From positions 682,001 through 746,000 of the forward strand of contig NZ_CP139089.1 of the NCBI RefSeq assembly GCF_038024855.1: a DNA stretch of 64,000 nucleotides, given 5' to 3'. Source of the DNA: Methylocella tundrae. Its GTDB lineage: Bacteria > Pseudomonadota > Alphaproteobacteria > Rhizobiales > Beijerinckiaceae. A model generated the notes under the pieces. The model made no database searches. It saw only the letters and a program-made list of their open reading frames with translations, and had not been told where the DNA came from. The position numbers and the translations under genes were made by a program. Shown one piece after another: positions 47,097 through 56,045 of the stretch; positions within the stretch are counted from its first letter, which is position 1, and every line of letters begins with the position of its first letter.

Positions 47097-47222
47097 GCAT
47101 CAGGTCCTTGCAGGGCGCGCCGCTGATCAATAGCCAGCGGAGCATTCGATTTGGCGATTATGCTCTCATACACGCCTGCGTATTGCAAAATCGCAAACGC
47201 GGCCTTTCAGCCGTTGATCGGA

Positions 47223-48122
47223 TTAAATATCGACGCCTTCGGGCAGCGCCAGACGATTGGCTTCGGCGAGCAGGGCGCGCGAAAGCGGCGGCATCGGCTC
47301 GCGGCGCGGCAGCACCAGTCCGATCCTTTGCACCTCCTGCGGTTCGACAATGGGAATGGAACGCAATGGTTCGCTGAGGCCGAGCACGTCGGCGAAGGTT
47401 TCCGGAATGATGCTGGCCCATTCCCCGGTGCGCACATGGGCGGCAAGGACCACCATCGAATTTGATTCGAGCATTGGCGGGCCAGGCGGCTCGACGCTTC
47501 CCAGCATGCGGTCGATGATGCGGCGATTTTGCATGTCGGGCGTCAACAGGCAGAGAGGGATCTGCGCGACTTCTTTCCAGGTGACGGAGGAGCGGTCGCC
47601 GAGCGGACGATGCGCGGAGGTCAGCAATCGATAGCGCTCATAGTAGAGCGGCGCCGTGCGGATCTGTCCGAGCGGCTCATTGTCGAGATAGGTGAGCCCC
47701 GCGTCGATCTGAAGATCATCGAGCATCGAGAGAATTTGGCGCGAGGTCTCCGACAGAATGGTGAAGCGAACGGCGGGGTGCTTTTGCAGGAAGGGCAGGG
47801 TGAGCCTTTGGACCATGCCGAGCGCGGTCGGCACCGCGGCGATCGTGAGATGGCCGGTGAGCGATGTCCTCGGCGCGCGCATTTCCTGGCGCATCGCCCG
47901 CGCGTCGCTGACGATGCGCTTCGCCCATTCGAGCACGCGCTCGCCGTCCGCCGTCATTCCATGAAAGCGCGAACTGCGATTGACGAGCAACACGCCCAGC
48001 GTATCTTCGAGCTGCTTGATGCCGGCCGACAGCGTCGGCTGAGTGACGCCGCAGCTTTCCGCGGCGCGGCTGAAATTGCGCTCGCGCGAGAGGGCGAGCA
48101 GGAACTCGAGCTTTTCGATCAT
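47223..48122 (-). CDS. LysR-type regulator
   Basis: A 299-residue LysR regulator: HTH at residues 3-60 (FLLALSRERNFSRAAESCGVTQPTLSAGIKQLEDTLGVLLVNR) and a periplasmic-binding-fold effector domain (GHLTIAAVPTALGMVQRLTLPFLQ, DDLQIDAGLTYLDNEPLGQ). From memory it closely resembles the LysR proteins found next to NAD-dependent formate dehydrogenase (fds) genes in alphaproteobacteria. No such genes are here; its ATG overlaps the stop of the GH15 gene, so it is coupled to the carbohydrate genes. Confidence 0.9.
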   Translation of the reverse strand: MIEKLEFLLALSRERNFSRAAESCGVTQPTLSAGIKQLEDTLGVLLVNRSSRFHGMTADGERVLEWAKRIVSDARAMRQEMRAPRTSLTGHLTIAAVPTALGMVQRLTLPFLQKHPAVRFTILSETSRQILSMLDDLQIDAGLTYLDNEPLGQIRTAPLYYERYRLLTSAHRPLGDRSSVTWKEVAQIPLCLLTPDMQNRRIIDRMLGSVEPPGPPMLESNSMVVLAAHVRTGEWASIIPETFADVLGLSEPLRSIPIVEPQEVQRIGLVLPRREPMPPLSRALLAEANRLALPEGVDI

Positions 48123-49594
48123 GCCGAGGGCTCCGTCCGCTCGAGCTTGCGCAGAGCCTCGCCTCTGGTCGCATAGGCGCTGATAAAAGCGGCATGGCTC
48201 CAGGCGAGAGACTTCGCCGAAGTCTGGGCGCCGGTCGTCTGGTCGAACTGTTCGGAGAGGTCGCCGCTCGAAGGCGTGAAGGCCGCTACCGTCGCCATGA
48301 ACATATCTCCCCGCCGAAACAGCGTCTTGACCAGAGTTGAATGATGCGCGTCATCAAAATGACGGATCCCGAGCCGCCGGCAAATGTCGGAGCCGCGTCG
48401 ACCCCATTCGAGAATGTCGGCGTCCGCCGCCGCCCCGGCCGCGCGAAAGTAGAATTCGGCGGCGCCTAGCGTTGAAAAATAATAGGCGCCGCCGCCGTAA
48501 TAGGCGTCGCCCCGATAACGCCCCATCGCGGGCGCGCGATTTTGTATCGGCGGCTGATTGATCTTGTAGAGGCCGGCGAAAAGATCTTCCAGTTGCATCA
48601 CGGTGGCGATGACGCGCGAGTCCAAAACGCTGTGGCTCCCCTGCTTGCGCCCGGAATGGATCACGGCGAGCAAGGTCGCTATGTCGAGATCCTTCTCGTG
48701 GCGAGCCGCGTTGGCGTTGGCGCCGATGCGGCTGCGGTGGAATCCCTGCTCCTCGCTCCAAAAATCATCCATGCTGACGGCGATCGCGTGCGCCTCGGCG
48801 CGGTATGCGCGGCCGAGCCCTGTTTCTCCCGCCGCCGCGATCCAGAGGCCGCCCTGTTCGAGGGCCTCGCATTGCACGAGCTGGGTGTAGTAGTGGCGGC
48901 CGAGTTCCTCCTCCCATATGTCGAAGGATGGCTGGCGCCACCGCTTCAAAGTGAAATCGAGATCGCGCGACAGGAGCTGCTTTGCAAGAGCGAGCGCCTC
49001 TGCGTCTTTCGCGGCAACCGAGGCGCAAAACCTGGTGACGGAAAGCGCGCGCAACGCCGGCCCATCGTGCTGGGGGCGCGACCATTTCAGAATGTCGAAA
49101 GCGCCGTCTGGATCGAACCTCGGCTCGCCGAGAACGCTGTCGCCGGTAAGCGCGATAAACTCGCTGTCTGGGCGCACATATTGCAGAAAGAAAGGCTCGA
49201 CCTTCGCCCGGAAATCGCCGGCGCCTTTCAGGAAGTCGCGTCCGTCGAGCGTCGAGAGCGTAAGGCTGAAGCGCAGGAAATCCCTGAAATGGCCAAGGCC
49301 CTCAAGCTCGGTGACTTCGCCGCTCTCGATCAGGCTGCGCAGGGCGTCGACGATGACCGCCGAATCGCGCAGCCAGTGAAAGAAATAGTCCGGGTCTGGA
49401 TCATAGGCGGCCATGACGGGCGAGGCCAGAATAGATCCTCTCGCAGGGCGAATAAAGCGGCCGAATCCGCGCCGCTCCTTGACGAGCTGAACCGCTGATA
49501 TGGCGCTCATCATGGCTTTCGCCGAAAGGGGATATTGGCGCTCCATCCATCCCGTCAATTCCTGCCGCCAGGGCTCTTGCGCGAAAGCTTGCAT
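48119..49594 (-). CDS. glycoside hydrolase family 15 (glucoamylase-like)
   Basis: About 491 residues of the (alpha/alpha)6-barrel GH15 family. Both catalytic glutamates appear intact: the acid in PSFDIWEEELGRHYYTQ and the base in LSEQFDQTTGAQTSAKSLAWSHA. Other signatures are YFFHWLRDSAVIVDAL and MGRYRGDAYYGGGAYYFSTLGAAEFYF. The family acts on alpha-glucans or related glucosides. No signal peptide. I start at ATG 49594, one base after the upstream stop (TGAcATG); the frame opens at 49651. Overlaps lysR by four bases. Confidence 0.88.
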   Translation of the reverse strand: MQAFAQEPWRQELTGWMERQYPLSAKAMMSAISAVQLVKERRGFGRFIRPARGSILASPVMAAYDPDPDYFFHWLRDSAVIVDALRSLIESGEVTELEGLGHFRDFLRFSLTLSTLDGRDFLKGAGDFRAKVEPFFLQYVRPDSEFIALTGDSVLGEPRFDPDGAFDILKWSRPQHDGPALRALSVTRFCASVAAKDAEALALAKQLLSRDLDFTLKRWRQPSFDIWEEELGRHYYTQLVQCEALEQGGLWIAAAGETGLGRAYRAEAHAIAVSMDDFWSEEQGFHRSRIGANANAARHEKDLDIATLLAVIHSGRKQGSHSVLDSRVIATVMQLEDLFAGLYKINQPPIQNRAPAMGRYRGDAYYGGGAYYFSTLGAAEFYFRAAGAAADADILEWGRRGSDICRRLGIRHFDDAHHSTLVKTLFRRGDMFMATVAAFTPSSGDLSEQFDQTTGAQTSAKSLAWSHAAFISAYATRGEALRKLERTEPSA

Positions 49595-49595
49595 G

Positions 49596-50873
49596 TCAGG
49601 CGCAGATATGCGGCGATTGGAAGCCAAGACGGCGCAGGCCTCTTTGGACATCGAGATCGCCCATGAACAAACGCCACATCAGGCCGCTGCGGAAATTCTC
49701 GATCATCACGACGATGGGGCCCTGATCGATGGCGAGATAGGTCTCGGCGCGCCAGCCATGCGTCTCGCTGAAGGCGTCGACGAAGCCGAAACGTCCCCAG
49801 ATCCCTTCGCCAAGATCGTCGTGAAAATGGCGCATGGCGCGCATCGATTGCTGCGGGGCGTAGGCAAAACTCGAGAGCGCCGCTGTCGGTGAAATCACTC
49901 CATTGTCGTTGTCGGGCGCGTGCGCCATATAGCCCGACGGGTCGTCGCTCGCAGTCAATCCCCACGATGAGGGGCCATAGCCCTTGTGGCCGTTTGGGTT
50001 GCGCACGCAGTGTTCGTAATTGATCAGCGTATGCTGGACATTCTGTCGCCAGTAATCGGCGTAATCATCACGAAGGCCGCGCGGGTCGAGCCCGCAGAAC
50101 GAATAATGCGCGAAGAACAACGGTCCGCCGAAATCGGGACCAAGCGGTAGCTCGAGATCATAGAAGCTGCGCCGGTTGATGAAGACGCGGCTCTGAGCGA
50201 AACCGCCGTGATAGGCGGCCGGATCGATGGTGTGGCGCGGCGAGGCGGCGGCGAGGACATAAGCGATGAGACATTCGTTCCAGCCCCTGATTTCCGCGTC
50301 GAGGGCAAAGCCATTGTTCGGGCTCCAATGCCATGTCAGCGCTTTGCGTCCGTCACGCGTGTGCCAGTTCCATTCAGCATCGCTCCACATCCAGGTGATG
50401 TGATCGCGAAGGCTTTTCTCGTCCGCACCATCTCCGTCGAAAAATTGCCGCGCGCACAAAAGGCCCTGAAAGAGAAAGGCCGTCTCGACGATGTCGGCGC
50501 CGTCATCCTTGCGGCCGAAGGGAATGGTCGCCCCGGTGCGCCCATTCATGAAATGCGGAAACAGACCATGATAGGAGGGCGTCCGTTCCAGAAAAGCGAT
50601 CATCGCGTTAAGTCTTGCAACCGCTGCTTCGCGTTCGATCCAGCCGCGCGCGACGGCGACGATGATCGCCATGACGCCGAAGCCGGATCCTCCGATCGAG
50701 ATCAGATCGTCGCTGGCGTCGGCGTTCAGCCCGGTGCGGTCGCGCGCAAGAAAACTGAGGGGATGAGCGCCTTCCCAGAAAAAGCGGAAGGTCTGCCTTT
50801 GCACGAGATCAAGCAGCGCCTCGTCTGAGAGGTTCGAAGATTGCGGGCGGGTCAAGGGCGTCTCCACGATCAA
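49596..50873 (-). CDS. glucoamylase-like/GH144-type beta-1,2-glucanase candidate
   Basis: A 425-residue protein of the glycoamylase-like (PF10091) family that includes GH144 endo-beta-1,2-glucanases. Family segments: LLDLVQRQTFRFFWEGAHPLSFLARDR, SIGGSGFGVMAIIVAVARGWI, THGLFPHF-type YHGLFPHFMNG, DIVETAFLFQGLL, WGLTASDDPSGYMAHAP and ISPTAALSSFAYAP. No signal peptide, so probably cytoplasmic. Start is TTG 50873 or GTG 50867. The exact substrate (linear beta-1,2-glucan or another glucan) is inferred, not shown. Confidence 0.82.
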   Translation of the reverse strand: MIVETPLTRPQSSNLSDEALLDLVQRQTFRFFWEGAHPLSFLARDRTGLNADASDDLISIGGSGFGVMAIIVAVARGWIEREAAVARLNAMIAFLERTPSYHGLFPHFMNGRTGATIPFGRKDDGADIVETAFLFQGLLCARQFFDGDGADEKSLRDHITWMWSDAEWNWHTRDGRKALTWHWSPNNGFALDAEIRGWNECLIAYVLAAASPRHTIDPAAYHGGFAQSRVFINRRSFYDLELPLGPDFGGPLFFAHYSFCGLDPRGLRDDYADYWRQNVQHTLINYEHCVRNPNGHKGYGPSSWGLTASDDPSGYMAHAPDNDNGVISPTAALSSFAYAPQQSMRAMRHFHDDLGEGIWGRFGFVDAFSETHGWRAETYLAIDQGPIVVMIENFRSGLMWRLFMGDLDVQRGLRRLGFQSPHICA

Positions 50874-50957
50874 GGCCCGTTTGCCGCCACGGGTTCAGAT
50901 GATGAGAGCATTTTTGGTTGAAGTTGCGTCAAGGAAATAGGGTGAAAACGCAAAGCG

Positions 50958-52778
50958 CTAATCAATGACATTGGCGTTCGCCCCAGCGTCGCACGTGGGC
51001 GTCGCCGCAACGCCCGGACTGAGGTGGGACGCAAGCGTTTCTCCATGTGGGTCTTCGATGAGGTGCAGGACGCGCGAGAAGAATCCCTTTTGCGTGTCGG
51101 GCCTGCCGATGTTGAGGACTGCCGTCCCGGCCAGTTCCGACGAAAAAAGGTCAAGCACGATGGCGCGCGTGTCCTCGTCGAGCGCGTCGAGCGCCTCGTT
51201 GATCAGAACCCAGCGCGGTTTGTGGAGCAGGAGACGGGCGAACTGAAGACTTTGCTGTTCATCGCTGCCGAGCTCACGTTCCCACCGGTGCGAATGATCG
51301 AGATCCGGCAACAAACGGGCGAGACCGATCCGCTGCAGCGCCGCGGCGAAGGCGCCCTCCTCGAAATTTTTGGCGGGCGAGGGATAGGCGATGGCCGCTC
51401 GCAAGGTTCCCGGCGGGAGATAGGGGCGGTTTGACAGGAACATCATGGCCTGTCCGACCGGCAGCGAAATGCGCCCGGAGCCCCACGGCCAGAGACCGGC
51501 GATCGCACTGAAGAAATTACTCCTTCCCGCGCCGGGTCTGGCGATGATCAAGATGCGCTCTCCCGGTTTGATCGTGACATGGCGCTCGCTTAGCCTGGTG
51601 CAGGTCTCGGGCGACGCCACGCGCAGATCGTCGAACTGCAGCTTCTCCTCTGTCGAGGGTACGATCTCGATGCGGCCGGCGCTATTGCCGAGCCGATCTA
51701 TGTCGACGAGCGCCTGCCGAAAGGTGGCGACGCGCATCAAGGTCGCCTGCCAGTCCGCGATGGCGCTGAAATTGTCGACGAACCAGCGCAGCGCCTGCTG
51801 CACCTGATTGAAGGCGCCGACCACCATCATCAGGCCGCCGAGCGTGAGATCGCCGCTGAAAAATCCCGGCGCCGCGACGACGATCGGCGCGACAATTGCG
51901 AACCATCCGTAGCCGGCGGTGATCCAGGTCAGCCGCGTGACGCCGGTCACGAGCCGGCGCATGATGTCAAGGACAGGCTGCAACTCATTGTGCAGACGTT
52001 GCTTTTCATCCTCCTCGCCGCCGTAGAAAGCGATGGCGTCGTTGCGTTCATTGACGCGCACAAGAGCAAAACGCAGCTCTGCCTCGCGCCCATAACGCTC
52101 TGCGTTGAGCTGGATCAACGGATTTCCGACACGCCAGCTCATCCAGGACGCCGCGCCCGCGTAAATGAGCGCGGACCAGACCATATAGCCGGGGACTGCG
52201 ATATGGAGGCCGAAAAGATTGAACCCGATGCCGTCCGACAAAATCCACAAGACGCCGATGAAGCTGGCAAGCAGAAGCGTCGACTGCAGCAGGCCGATGC
52301 CAAGATCGGTGGTCAGCTCGACGAGATGGCGCGCGTCCTCGTGAATGCGCTGATCCGGATTGACCCCAATTTCACCGGCGTTTGCGAGCCGGAACGCCCG
52401 CCTCGGCCCGAGCCAGAGATCAATGAGCTCGCGTGTCAGCCGCGCGCGCAATTTCAGTTTGGTGATCTGATTGAGCCAGATCTGGGCGACGTTCAAAATC
52501 AGAAGGCCGCTGGCGATCATCGCGAAAACCCAGAGCTGCTGCAGGAAACCGGAAAGGTCCTTGCGCGCGAGCGCATCATAAAAGGGATGGTTCCATGCGT
52601 TCAGCTTGATCTGGCCAAAAGCCGTGGCGCCGACAACAACGCAGAGCGCAAAGGCGAGAAGCAGGAATTGATTGCGCTCGGGCGACGCCCACAGGGCCCG
52701 CATCATCATCAGAAGCTGGGCGTCGAACCCGTGCTCACGGGTTTCGGTCGCGGGCGGCATATTTGCTGGTCTGGTCAT
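50958..52778 (-). CDS. YddA/SbmA-type ABC transporter with degenerate ATPase motifs
   Basis: A 606-residue half-transporter: membrane domain (residues about 25-330, PF06472 type: NAWNHPFYDALARKDLSGFL; QIWLNQITKLKLRARLTRELIDLWL) fused to an ABC domain. The frame is full length but the ATPase motifs are altered: Walker A is ARPGAGRS (413-420, Arg419 for the essential Lys), Q-loop has Asn450, the signature is LGSDEQQ (503-509), Walker B is VLINEA (Asn527 for Asp; Glu528 kept), and the H-loop is IGRP (Arg559 for His). ATP hydrolysis is doubtful. First gene of the glucanase operon, 85 bp before it. Confidence 0.85.
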   Translation of the reverse strand: MTRPANMPPATETREHGFDAQLLMMMRALWASPERNQFLLLAFALCVVVGATAFGQIKLNAWNHPFYDALARKDLSGFLQQLWVFAMIASGLLILNVAQIWLNQITKLKLRARLTRELIDLWLGPRRAFRLANAGEIGVNPDQRIHEDARHLVELTTDLGIGLLQSTLLLASFIGVLWILSDGIGFNLFGLHIAVPGYMVWSALIYAGAASWMSWRVGNPLIQLNAERYGREAELRFALVRVNERNDAIAFYGGEEDEKQRLHNELQPVLDIMRRLVTGVTRLTWITAGYGWFAIVAPIVVAAPGFFSGDLTLGGLMMVVGAFNQVQQALRWFVDNFSAIADWQATLMRVATFRQALVDIDRLGNSAGRIEIVPSTEEKLQFDDLRVASPETCTRLSERHVTIKPGERILIIARPGAGRSNFFSAIAGLWPWGSGRISLPVGQAMMFLSNRPYLPPGTLRAAIAYPSPAKNFEEGAFAAALQRIGLARLLPDLDHSHRWERELGSDEQQSLQFARLLLHKPRWVLINEALDALDEDTRAIVLDLFSSELAGTAVLNIGRPDTQKGFFSRVLHLIEDPHGETLASHLSPGVAATPTCDAGANANVID

Positions 52779-53073
52779 CAAATCGCGATTTTCAGTGGCG
52801 GCTGGCTGCTAAAAAGCACCCCTTGATATGATTATGCAAATTCACAGAGTGGTGGCCGAATGCGAAGTTGGCTGTGCGTTCCGGCGCCTTCGATATTGCA
52901 AAGCTACGCCCCGGCCCTCGCTTTTTCATCAATCAGGATCGAAAATGCTCCCGGTTCGTAAGCGGTTTTTAAAAGTTTAGCACGATCGCGCTGACCGGCG
53001 CCCCGGCCAGCGTTCGTTCACCAGGGCGGCGCGGGGACCGGCTATCGACAGGATATCAAAACTTCTCGCGGCG

Positions 53074-55167
53074 ATGACCCTCGAAGAAAAGGTTGGTCAG
53101 CTTAGCATGGCTGCCGGAGGCTATGCTGTAACTGGTCCGCTTCTCGGCGGAGACGTAACGGCCGACATTCGCGCCGGGCGCGTCGGGAGCCTCCTCAATC
53201 TCTGGGGCGCCGAGGTCATTTCGGCTGTTCAAAAAATGGCCATCGAGGAGACGAGGCTCGGAATCCCGCTCCTTGTCGGTTTTGACGTCCTGCACGGCCA
53301 CCGCACCATCTTTCCCATTCCGCTCGCGGAAGCCGCGGCCTTCGACCCCGCGCTTTGGGCCGCGACGGCGCGCGCCTCGGCGGCGGAGGCCGCGCAAGAC
53401 GGGATTTCGCTGGTTTTTGCGCCGATGCTCGATGTCGCGCGTGATCCGCGCTGGGGCCGCATCGCCGAAGGGGCAGGGGAAGATCCACTTGTCGCGGCGG
53501 AATTCGGCAAAGCCAAAGTTTTTGGTTTTCAGGGCGCGAATCTTGAGGAGCCTGGGGCCGTCGCCGCAACGGTGAAGCATTTTTGCGCTTATGGTGCGGC
53601 GCTGGCGGGCCGCGATTATGCCTCGGTCGACATTTCCGAGCGCACGCTGCATGAGGCGTATCTCCCGCCTTTCGCGGCGACGGTCGCCGCCGGCTGCGCC
53701 GCCGTGATGCCGGCCTTCATGGATCTTGCCGGCATTCCCATGACGGCGCATCGCCCCTTGCTGCGCGGCTGGCTGCGCGGAAAACAACGTTTCGACGGTG
53801 TAATCATTAGCGATTACAACGCGCTTGCCGAATTGATGCGCCATGGCGTTGCCGCCGATCTCGTGGACGCGGCCGCGCTGGCGCTGGTCGCGGGCGTCGA
53901 CATCGACATGATGAGCGGGGCTTATCACAAAGGTCTTCCGCGAGCCATCGCCGAGGGGCGCGTCTCGATGGAGGAGATCGACGCCAGCGTGCGCCGCGTG
54001 TTGACGCTGAAGCAGCGCCTTGGGCTTTTCGACGCTGCTTGCCGCCAACGCAAAGCCGAAACTCCGAGCCCCGCGCCGGGGCCTCTGGCGCGCGAGGCCG
54101 CGCGGCGCGCGATCGTGCTTCTGACGAATAAGGGCGCGCTGCCGCTTCCGCCATCTTTGGAAAAAATCTCGGTCATAGGTCCGCTCGCCGACGCAAGACG
54201 GGAAATGGATGGGCCGTGGGCGGCGGCGGGCGATCGGGAGAAGCCCGTGGCCATTCTCGAAGGTCTGGCCGCCGCGCTGCCTGATGTTGAGATACGGTTC
54301 GCGGCCGGCGTCGGCATCGAGGGGGAGGATGATTCAGGAATCATTGGCGCTTTGGAGCTTTGCCGCGACGCCGACGTCATCGTGCTATGCGTTGGCGAAG
54401 CCGCCGCGATGAGCGGAGAGGCGGCCTCGCGCGCCGATCTTGGGCTGCCTGGGCGCCAGATGGAATTGGCGAAGGCGGCGCTTGATCTCGGCAAGCCCGT
54501 CGTCGCACTTTTATCCAGCGGGCGGCCCCTGACGGTTCCCTGGCTCTTCGAGCGAGCCGCTGCGGTCCTTGCGACGTGGTTTCTGGGTGTCGAAGCTGGA
54601 AACGCGATCGCCGATGTGCTGACGGGGCGCTTCAACCCCGTCGGCCGCCTGCCCGTCACCTGGCCCCGCGCCGTCGGGCAAATTCCGATTTTTCTCGGCC
54701 CGCGCCCGACGGGACGTCCTTTCGCCCCGAATGATTCTTACACGAGCAAATATCTCGACATTTCAGTTCGGCCGCAATTTTATTTCGGACACGGCCTGTC
54801 CTATAGCTGTTTTGCGATCAGCGATCTGCGCGCAAAAAGGCAAAGCTTCCGTTTCGACGAGACGGTCGAATTCACCGTCGAGATCGTCAATGAGGGACCA
54901 CAAAGTGGCGAGGCGACGGTGTTTCTGTTCGCACGCGACGTGCTTGCATCGATCGCCCGGCCCCTGCTCGAACTTAAGGGATTCGCCAAGATCGCATTGT
55001 GCGCGGACGAAAAAGGATTGGTTTATTTTTCGCTGGCCGCTCGCGAACTGGGCTTTCCCGGCGCGGATTCCCAACCCTGTTTCGAGCCCGGCGCTTTCGA
55101 ATTTTCTGCCGGATTCAGCGCCGAGCCGGAGGCTCTCGTCACGATCAGGCTTGAGGCTCTCCCTTGA
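53074..55167 (+). CDS. glycoside hydrolase family 3 beta-glucosidase
   Basis: A 697-residue BglX-type enzyme: N-terminal TIM barrel (MTLEEKVGQLSMAAGGY; PLLVGFDVLHGHRTIFPIPLAEAAAFDP; ARDPRWGRIAEGAGEDPLV), nucleophile Asp in GVIISDYNALAEL, C-terminal alpha/beta domain (VIGPLADARREMDGPW) and a fibronectin-III end (FTVEIVNEGPQSGEATVFLF). No signal peptide. The first ATG (53074) has no ribosome site and is inside family homology: upstream codons (AIDRISKLLAA) still match GH3 but contain no start before an in-frame TAG at 52978. Confidence 0.88.
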   Translation: MTLEEKVGQLSMAAGGYAVTGPLLGGDVTADIRAGRVGSLLNLWGAEVISAVQKMAIEETRLGIPLLVGFDVLHGHRTIFPIPLAEAAAFDPALWAATARASAAEAAQDGISLVFAPMLDVARDPRWGRIAEGAGEDPLVAAEFGKAKVFGFQGANLEEPGAVAATVKHFCAYGAALAGRDYASVDISERTLHEAYLPPFAATVAAGCAAVMPAFMDLAGIPMTAHRPLLRGWLRGKQRFDGVIISDYNALAELMRHGVAADLVDAAALALVAGVDIDMMSGAYHKGLPRAIAEGRVSMEEIDASVRRVLTLKQRLGLFDAACRQRKAETPSPAPGPLAREAARRAIVLLTNKGALPLPPSLEKISVIGPLADARREMDGPWAAAGDREKPVAILEGLAAALPDVEIRFAAGVGIEGEDDSGIIGALELCRDADVIVLCVGEAAAMSGEAASRADLGLPGRQMELAKAALDLGKPVVALLSSGRPLTVPWLFERAAAVLATWFLGVEAGNAIADVLTGRFNPVGRLPVTWPRAVGQIPIFLGPRPTGRPFAPNDSYTSKYLDISVRPQFYFGHGLSYSCFAISDLRAKRQSFRFDETVEFTVEIVNEGPQSGEATVFLFARDVLASIARPLLELKGFAKIALCADEKGLVYFSLAARELGFPGADSQPCFEPGAFEFSAGFSAEPEALVTIRLEALP

Positions 55168-55328
55168 GCGAAAAAGCGCTCGTCGGCGGGCGCCCCAATC
55201 CGGCGAGCGTCAACAGAACGGCGTCATTGAACGGCGTATGCGGTTCGCTTCCCAAAAATTTCGCAAGGCGCGCATGGCGCAGGCGCAGCGGCTCAGGCTC
55301 TCATTAATCATGTCGCAGAGGGTCTGGT

Positions 55329-56033
55329 TCAGGGCTGGGGCGGCTGAGGGAAAGCGAGGATTTCGCTAGTGTAGGTCTCGACCACTTCGCTAAATGGCGC
55401 GCCGTCGGGCAGCGTCAGCACGGCGCGATGTTCAAGCACGGCAGCTGGAATTTTCAGCGGCGATCCGCCTGAATCCGGCGCCGTGGCCGCCATCTCCCAG
55501 CCTTGCGGCAGCGGAGACCAGAGCAGTTTCGCCGAGAGCGTCCGGCGCTGAAAGTGCAACGGTTGCACGGCGCGCCCGAAGGCGATGTCGGTCGTCTCGA
55601 GCGCATGGTTCATTTCAGGCGTCAGCCTTGCGGGCACATACCAATTGTCGGCTTCGGACAGGACATGATCGCCGCAGGCGAGCCGCACCCTCCGATAACG
55701 GATAGGCTCGGCCTCGCCGACGCCGAGGAGTTGACGCTGCTCCCGCGTCGGCGGCTTTTCGACGCCCGTCATCCGCTCGGCGACAATATGGGCGGGCGAG
55801 GCCAAATGATGCGTTTCGCACCAGCGATCGAGGGTCAGCGTCGCGCTGTCATGGCTGAGCAAATCCGCGTTGAGGGTTTGCAGCAGAGCGAGAGCTTCGA
55901 GGCGGGCGCCGAAGCTGTCTGTCCAGGCCGGGGGAGGTTGGCCGTCCCCGCGCGCCGCTCCGAGGAGAATCAGGAGGGCGAAGCAAGCCGCCGGGATCAA
56001 TTGAGCGCCAGAGCGCACCCGCAGTGTCTCCAT
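55329..56033 (-). CDS. exported protein with chorismate-lyase-like features
   Basis: A 234-residue protein with an N-terminal signal (AQLIPAACFALLILLGAARG). The rest (LLQTLNADLLSHDSATLTLDRWCETH; EPIRYRRVRLACGDHVLSEADNWYVPARLTPEMNHALETTDIAFGRAV) recalls the UbiC/UTRA (chorismate lyase) fold, in which a strand-rich core follows the same order. A periplasmic UbiC-like protein would not be a normal chorismate lyase. The family call is tentative. Confidence 0.6.
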   Translation of the reverse strand: METLRVRSGAQLIPAACFALLILLGAARGDGQPPPAWTDSFGARLEALALLQTLNADLLSHDSATLTLDRWCETHHLASPAHIVAERMTGVEKPPTREQRQLLGVGEAEPIRYRRVRLACGDHVLSEADNWYVPARLTPEMNHALETTDIAFGRAVQPLHFQRRTLSAKLLWSPLPQGWEMAATAPDSGGSPLKIPAAVLEHRAVLTLPDGAPFSEVVETYTSEILAFPQPPQP

Positions 56034-56045
56034 AAACCGTCGCCC

